Positions 59,935-64,000 of a stretch of 64,000 bases of DNA are shown piece by piece (the stretch's first letter is position 1; each line of letters opens with the position of its first letter). Source of the DNA: Alloalcanivorax marinus. Lineage in GTDB: Bacteria; Pseudomonadota; Gammaproteobacteria; Pseudomonadales; Alcanivoracaceae. A program made the position numbers and the translations under genes. The stretch covers positions 1 through 64,000 of the forward strand of contig NZ_JADDOL010000009.1 in assembly GCF_016906305.1 (NCBI RefSeq), read 5' to 3'. The notes beneath the pieces were generated by a model that saw only the letters and a list, made by a program, of their open reading frames with translations, did not search any database and had not been told where the DNA came from.

Positions 59935-61590
59935 TTACATGTTCGGGTAGTTCGGGCCGCCGGTGCCTTCCGGGGCCACCCAGACGATGTTCTGGGTCGG
60001 GTCCTTGATGTCGCAGGTCTTGCAGTGCACGCAGTTCTGCGCGTTGATCTGGAACCGCTTTTCGCCGCTGGTTTCGTCGGTCACCACCTCGTACACGCCC
60101 GCCGGGCAATAGCGCTGCGCCGGTTCGTCGTACTTGGGCAGATTGTACTCGATGGGGATGCTCGGATCCTTGAGGGTCAGGTGGCAGGGCTGATCCTCTT
60201 CATGGTTGGTGTTGGACAGGAACACCGAATCCAGCTTGTTGAAGGTCAGCTTGCCGTCCGGTTTCGGGTAGTTGATCTTCTTGCACTGATCCGCCGGCTT
60301 CAGGGTGTCGTGATCCGGAGTGGTATCGCGCATGGTGAACGGCAGCTTGCCGTTGAAGATGTTCAGGTCCACGAACGCGAAGGCGGAACCCAGCAGGTTG
60401 CCGAACTTGTGCTGGGCGGGGCCGAAGTTGCGCTGCTGGTGCAGTTCTTCGTAAACCCAGCTGTTCTCGAAGGTGGCCTTGTACTCGCTCAGCTCGTCGG
60501 CGGCGCGGCCGTCGGCGATCGCCTTGGCGATGGTCTCGGCGGCCATCATGCCGGACTTCATGGCGGTGTGGTTGCCCTTGATCTTGGCGAAGTTCAGGGT
60601 GCCGGCGTCACAGCCCACCAGAATACCGCCGGGGAAGGTCATCTTCGGCAGCGACTGCAGGCCGCCCTTGGAAATGGCACGGGCGCCGTAGCTGACGCGC
60701 TTGCCGCCTTCCAGATACTTCTTCACTTCCGGATGGGTCTTCCAGCGCTGCATCTCGTCGAACGGCGAGACGTGCGGGTTGGAATAGGCCAGATCGGTGA
60801 TCAGACCCAGGGTCACCTGATTGTCTTCCAGGTGGTACAGGAAGGCACCGCCCGGGGAGCCGGATTCGCTCAGCGGCCAGCCGGCGCTGTGCATGACCAG
60901 GCCCTTCTTGTGCTTGGACGGATCGATTTCCCACAGTTCCTTGATGCCGATGCCGTAATGCTGCGGGTCCACGCCTTCGCGCAGGTTGTATTTCTCCATC
61001 AGCTGCTTGCCCAGATGGCCACGGCAGCCTTCGGAGAACACGGTGTATTTGGCGTGCAGCTCCATGCCCGGGTCGTAGCTGGGCTTGTGCTCGCCGTCGG
61101 CGGCGACGCCCATCTGACCGGTGGCGATGCCTTTCACGGAGCCGTCTTCATTATAGAGAATCTCGCTGGCGGCGAAGCCCGGGAAGATCTCGATGCCCAT
61201 GCCTTCCGCCTGTTCCGCCAGCCAGCGGCACAGGTTGCCCAACGAAATCACATAGTTGCCTTCGTTGTGCATGGTTTTCGGCGCGAACGGGCCGGGCACC
61301 TTGCTGGCCTTGTCGGCACCGGTGAAATAGTAGATTTCGTCGGCGGTGACCGGAGCGTTCAGCGGCGCGCCTTTTTCTTTCCAGTCGGGGAACAGTTCAT
61401 TCAGCGCGCGCGGCTCGAACACCGCGCCGGAGAGAATATGGGCGCCCACTTCGGAGCCCTTCTCGACGACCACCACGCTGAGTTCCTGGCCGCTTTCCTG
61501 GGCGATTTGGCCGAGCCGGCAGGCGGTTGCCAGACCGGAGGGGCCGGCGCCGACGATCACTACGTCGACTTCCATTGATTCGCGTTCCAC
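59935..61590 (-). CDS. etfD: Electron transfer flavoprotein-ubiquinone oxidoreductase
   Basis: 551 aa, FAD and [4Fe-4S] enzyme passing electrons from ETF to ubiquinone at the inner membrane. N-terminal VDVVIVGAGPSGLATACRLGQ, GAHILSGAVFEPRALNELFPDW, GFAASEILYNEDG, and the C-terminal cluster INAQNCVHCKTCDIKDPTQNIVW. The GTG start at 61590 has AGGAG 7 nt upstream; the ATG five codons later lacks one. Divergent from etfBA across a region with a PsrA-type operator. Confidence 0.96.
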   Translation of the reverse strand: MERESMEVDVVIVGAGPSGLATACRLGQIAQESGQELSVVVVEKGSEVGAHILSGAVFEPRALNELFPDWKEKGAPLNAPVTADEIYYFTGADKASKVPGPFAPKTMHNEGNYVISLGNLCRWLAEQAEGMGIEIFPGFAASEILYNEDGSVKGIATGQMGVAADGEHKPSYDPGMELHAKYTVFSEGCRGHLGKQLMEKYNLREGVDPQHYGIGIKELWEIDPSKHKKGLVMHSAGWPLSESGSPGGAFLYHLEDNQVTLGLITDLAYSNPHVSPFDEMQRWKTHPEVKKYLEGGKRVSYGARAISKGGLQSLPKMTFPGGILVGCDAGTLNFAKIKGNHTAMKSGMMAAETIAKAIADGRAADELSEYKATFENSWVYEELHQQRNFGPAQHKFGNLLGSAFAFVDLNIFNGKLPFTMRDTTPDHDTLKPADQCKKINYPKPDGKLTFNKLDSVFLSNTNHEEDQPCHLTLKDPSIPIEYNLPKYDEPAQRYCPAGVYEVVTDETSGEKRFQINAQNCVHCKTCDIKDPTQNIVWVAPEGTGGPNYPNM

Positions 61591-62114
61591 AGCCTGTCTC
61601 CTAGCTTTCGGTTGCGTTACGGCCCTTATAGTGCCTTGTAGGGGCCGGCCGGGACCTCGCCGTGACGCCGTGAGCCTGAGGCCGTGTGGCCTGGCCGGTG
61701 CGGGCGGAGGTTCTTGGGGTGGCGCGAGTATATAAGCATCCGACGGACGGCACCACCAATTGGGCAGATGTGAAACTCTCTTTCACAAATGCTCAAACGA
61801 GTGTTTGGATTATCCGTCGCCAGGTGATTGATTTTCAACAAAATGGGCGACCGGCGGGTCATGAATAATGAACACAATTGGCAGAGAAATCATCCGCTTA
61901 CACATTTTCGGCCTATTGACCTTGCCGGGGTTGGCGTTCAAGATACCGGACCTCGCGCGGGGCCCCGTGTTCGGCGTCGTCTCGCCTTTTTCGTCGTTTT
62001 CGTCCCTCCCGGGGACCGGGTTGCCACAAGGCTCGGTGGGCTTCCAAACCCTGGTTTGTGGCAGCCGCGGCAGGGAACGATTCAAGTCACCAAGTGGAAG
62101 ATTCCGAGGATCCT
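61591..62114. other. Divergent etfD/etfB regulatory region
   Basis: 524 bp without a convincing gene. The middle (61760-61880) is AT-rich and holds two adjacent inverted repeats: TGTGAAA-N5-TTTCACA (61769-61787) and CAAAC-GAGT-GTTTG (61794-61807). A TATATAA stretch at 61729-61735 could supply the -10 of etfD on the minus strand (TTATAT, with TTGGTG 18 bp upstream). The right half looks like an etfB leader. Confidence 0.5.
61794..61807. promoter_or_regulatory. PsrA-type operator between etfD and etfB
   Basis: CAAAC-GAGT-GTTTG matches the (G/C)AAAC-N2-4-GTTT(G/C) motif described for PsrA, the TetR-type repressor that releases DNA on binding fatty acids. etf genes are reported members of PsrA regulons in gammaproteobacteria. 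The site lies between divergent etf genes, where it could control both. Confidence 0.6.
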
Positions 62115-62864
62115 ATGAAGGTTCTTGTACCCATCAAGCGAGTCATCGACTACAACGTTAAGGTTCGTGTCAAAGCGGACCACTCCGGTGTCGATCTCGC
62201 CAATGTCAAAATGGCCATGAACCCCTTCTGCGAAATCGCCGTGGAAGAAGCCGTGCGCCTGAAGGAAAAAGGCGTGGTGTCCGAAATCGTGGCCGTGAGC
62301 ATCGGTCCGAAGGCCGCCCAGGAACAACTGCGTACCGCCATGGCGCTGGGCGCCGACCGCTCCATCCTGGTGGAAACCGACGAAGACGTGCAGCCGCTGG
62401 GCATCGCCAAGGCCCTCAAGGCCATCGTTGACGAAGAGAAGCCGGAACTGGTTATCCTCGGCAAGCAGGCGATCGACGACGACAACAACCAGACCGGCCA
62501 GATGCTGGCCGCGCTGACCGGCATGCCCCAGGGCACCTTCGCTTCCGAAGTGAACGTGGAAGAAGGCAAGGTCAAGGTTACCCGCGAGATCGACGGCGGC
62601 CTGCAGACCGTTGAACTGAAGCTGCCGGCGGTGGTGACCACCGACCTGCGCCTCAACGAGCCGCGCTACGCCTCCCTGCCCAACATCATGAAGGCCAAGA
62701 AGAAGCCGATGGACGTGAAATCCCCGGCGGACCTGGGTGTCGACATGACCCCGCGCGTCACCATCGAGAAGGTGGAAACCCCGGCCGAGCGCAAGGCCGG
62801 TGTCATGGTGGGCTCCGTGGATGAGCTGGTCGACAAACTGAAGAACGAAGCGAAGGTGATCTGA
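62115..62864 (+). CDS. etfB: Electron transfer flavoprotein beta subunit
   Basis: 249 aa. Accepts electrons from acyl-CoA dehydrogenases, with EtfA. N-terminal [40 protein letters not shown], the AMP-binding and signature region [36 protein letters not shown] lies 4 nt before the ATG at 62115; longer in-frame starts have no family match. The stop overlaps the etfA start (TGATG). Confidence 0.97.
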   Translation: MKVLVPIKRVIDYNVKVRVKADHSGVDLANVKMAMNPFCEIAVEEAVRLKEKGVVSEIVAVSIGPKAAQEQLRTAMALGADRSILVETDEDVQPLGIAKALKAIVDEEKPELVILGKQAIDDDNNQTGQMLAALTGMPQGTFASEVNVEEGKVKVTREIDGGLQTVELKLPAVVTTDLRLNEPRYASLPNIMKAKKKPMDVKSPADLGVDMTPRVTIEKVETPAERKAGVMVGSVDELVDKLKNEAKVI

Positions 62865-63793
62865 TGAGTGTTTTAGTCTACGCCGAACACGACAATGCCG
62901 CGCTGAACAAGGCGACGCTCAGCGTCATCGCCGCCGCCAAGGAAATTGGCGGTGACATCACCGTTCTGGTCGCCGGCAAGGGCTGCAACGCCGTGGCCGA
63001 GCAGGCCGCCAAGGCCGAGGGCGTGAGCAAGGTGCTGTGCGCCGACAACGACGCCTACGAGCACCAGCTGGCCGAGAACATCGCCGAGCTGGTGGCCGAA
63101 GTGGGCGCCGATTACAGCCACATCCTGGCCGCCGCCACCACCACTGGCAAGAACTTCGCGCCGCGCGCCGCCGCGCTGATGGACGTGGCCCAGATCTCCG
63201 AGATCTCCGAAGTGGTCGATGGCGACACCTTCAAGCGCCCGATCTACGCCGGCAACGCCATCGCCACCGTGAAGTGCGGTGACGACAAGAAAGTGATCAC
63301 CGTGCGTCCGACTTCCTTCGACGCGGTGGCCGAGGAGGGCGGTTCCGCCTCCGTGGAAAGCTGCGACGTGGTCAAGGACGCCGGCATCTCCTCCTTCGTG
63401 GGCGAGGAACTGGCCAAGTCCGACCGTCCCGAGCTGGCCAGCGCCGAGATCGTGATCTCCGGTGGCCGCGGCATGGGCAACGGCGACAACTTCGAGATCC
63501 TCTACAAAGTGGCCGACAAGCTGGGCGCCGCCGTGGGGGCCTCCCGCGCCGCCGTGGACGCCGGCTTCGTGCCCAACGACATGCAGGTCGGTCAGACCGG
63601 CAAGATCGTGGCGCCGAACCTGTACATGGCCGTGGGCATCTCCGGTGCCATCCAGCATCTGGCGGGCATGAAGGACTCCAAGGTGATCGTCGCGATCAAC
63701 AAGGACGAGGAAGCCCCGATCTTCCAGGTGGCCGACTACGGCCTGGTGGCGGATCTGTTCGAAGCGGTGCCGGAGCTGGACAGCAAGCTCTGA
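62864..63793 (+). CDS. etfA: Electron transfer flavoprotein alpha subunit
   Basis: 309 aa FAD-binding subunit. N-terminal [73 protein letters not shown] and the C-terminal FAD signature [50 protein letters not shown]. Coupled to etfB and followed by a terminator. Together with EtfD it feeds beta-oxidation electrons into the quinone pool used by the act-cta system. Confidence 0.97.
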   Translation: MSVLVYAEHDNAALNKATLSVIAAAKEIGGDITVLVAGKGCNAVAEQAAKAEGVSKVLCADNDAYEHQLAENIAELVAEVGADYSHILAAATTTGKNFAPRAAALMDVAQISEISEVVDGDTFKRPIYAGNAIATVKCGDDKKVITVRPTSFDAVAEEGGSASVESCDVVKDAGISSFVGEELAKSDRPELASAEIVISGGRGMGNGDNFEILYKVADKLGAAVGASRAAVDAGFVPNDMQVGQTGKIVAPNLYMAVGISGAIQHLAGMKDSKVIVAINKDEEAPIFQVADYGLVADLFEAVPELDSKL

Positions 63794-63815
63794 GCCCGAT
63801 TCGACCTCGGTTCCG

Positions 63816-63843
63816 AAAAGCCCGGCCTCGCGCCGGGCTTTTT
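63816..63843 (+). terminator. Intrinsic terminator after etfA
   Basis: Stem AGCCCGGC/GCCGGGCT with a short loop, flanked by four A and a five-T run. Confidence 0.88.
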
Positions 63844-63897
63844 CGTTTCCGGTGCACCAAAGCGGCGCACGTTCCCTTCGCAAAGCTTTACAATTTC

Positions 63898-63913
63898 TGG
63901 CACGCGCTTTGCT
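63898..63913 (+). promoter_or_regulatory. Sigma-54 (RpoN) promoter at the right edge
   Basis: TGGCACG-CGCT-TTGCT fits the -24/-12 consensus TGGCACG-N4-TTGCW exactly, with GG and GC separated by 10 bp. An AT-rich stretch lies just upstream, and the etfA terminator precedes it. Transcription would leave the window to the right. Confidence 0.8.
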
Positions 63914-63947
63914 CATACTGAGACAGGGACCGGCAAGGAGCCGGGCC

Positions 63948-64000
63948 GTGCCAGTGAGAGCGCCATGGGGCCACTATCCCTGCCGGACGTGTCCGGTTAC
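63948..64000 (+). CDS. Start of a truncated gene under sigma-54 control (start uncertain)
   Basis: AAGGAG (63935-63940) is 7 nt before a GTG at 63948, giving an open frame that begins VPVRAPWGHY; the window ends before it can be recognised. An alternative is the ATG at 63965 in another frame (MGPLSLPDVSGY), whose ribosome binding site would be weaker. Both run off the edge without a stop. No product can be named. Confidence 0.35.
   Translation, partial: MPVRAPWGHYPCRTCPV

Noticed and set aside
61769-61787. TGTGA...TCACA read as a CRP/Vfr site
   Set aside because: The half-sites are 9 bp apart instead of 6, so the spacing does not fit CRP.

Overview
The window is about 64 kb of high-GC (roughly two thirds G+C), gene-dense bacterial chromosome. 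Gene content and order (rne/rluC, maf/yceD/rpmF/plsX/fabDG/acpP/fabF/pabC/mltG/tmk/holB/pilZ ... tatD, a PsrA-type site at etfD/etfB, a GlyGly-CTERM protease) point to a marine-type gammaproteobacterium. Alcanivorax/Alloalcanivorax or a close relative is my best guess; this is inferred from synteny, not from a database search. I see no rRNA or tRNA gene, CRISPR array, insertion sequence or prophage.

Layout. 0.2-6.98 kb: RNase E (rne) diverges from rluC, a HAD phosphatase and an SppA-type protease. 7.2-17.4 kb: maf, then the lipid and ribosome block yceD-rpmF-plsX-fabD-fabG-acpP-fabF-pabC-mltG-tmk-holB-pilZ, much of it linked by 1-14 nt overlaps. 17.4-20.4 kb: a stress-type module of two ferritin-like proteins and a six-repeat KGG hydrophilin sits between pilZ and tatD, genes that I recall as neighbours in pseudomonads. 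20.6-25 kb: tatD-rmuC, a ModE-like regulator and a membrane-anchored glutamate-synthase-like flavoprotein. 25-39 kb: one long minus-strand respiratory operon, katE-actABCDEF-small membrane protein-sco-ctaCDEF. It encodes a catalase, alternative complex III and an A2-type caa3 oxidase. 39.3-49.3 kb: sodC, a GlyGly-CTERM trypsin-like protease, a degenerate YiiX-like protein with a class V aminotransferase, a TetR regulator with a DUF1285 protein, a voltage-gated-type K+ channel with a zinc ribbon, a membrane thioredoxin-fold protein and a 677-residue cysteine-repeat lipoprotein. 49.3-59.9 kb: DAHP synthase, a chemoreceptor, CobB sirtuin, a GNAT-nitrilase fusion, a large formate dehydrogenase with its DUF1641 partner, and a LysR regulator divergent from a small DUF1127-like gene carrying a REP element. 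59.9-63.8 kb: ETF-ubiquinone oxidoreductase diverges from etfBA. The right edge holds a perfect sigma-54 promoter reading out of the window.

How the genes work together. The act and cta genes encode a quinol-to-oxygen electron path that bypasses a bc1 complex: quinol is oxidised by Act, electrons pass to haem c carried by ActE and the CtaC tail, and oxygen is reduced at CtaD. EtfBA with EtfD feeds electrons from beta-oxidation into the quinone pool, and the formate dehydrogenase may do so too. KatE and SodC, with the ferritin-like/KGG module, form an oxidative and general stress layer. The plsX-fab-acpP block makes fatty acids and phospholipid precursors.

The most notable items are the cysteine-repeat lipoprotein (47250-49283), the apparently catalytically dead YiiX-like protein (41885-42709), the A2 signature and catalase-headed ACIII/caa3 operon, a REP element that supplies the 3' end of a small gene, two likely leaderless mRNAs (rluC, yceD), heptad inverted repeats next to maf, an antisense terminator between holB and pilZ, the PsrA-like operator and the edge sigma-54 promoter.
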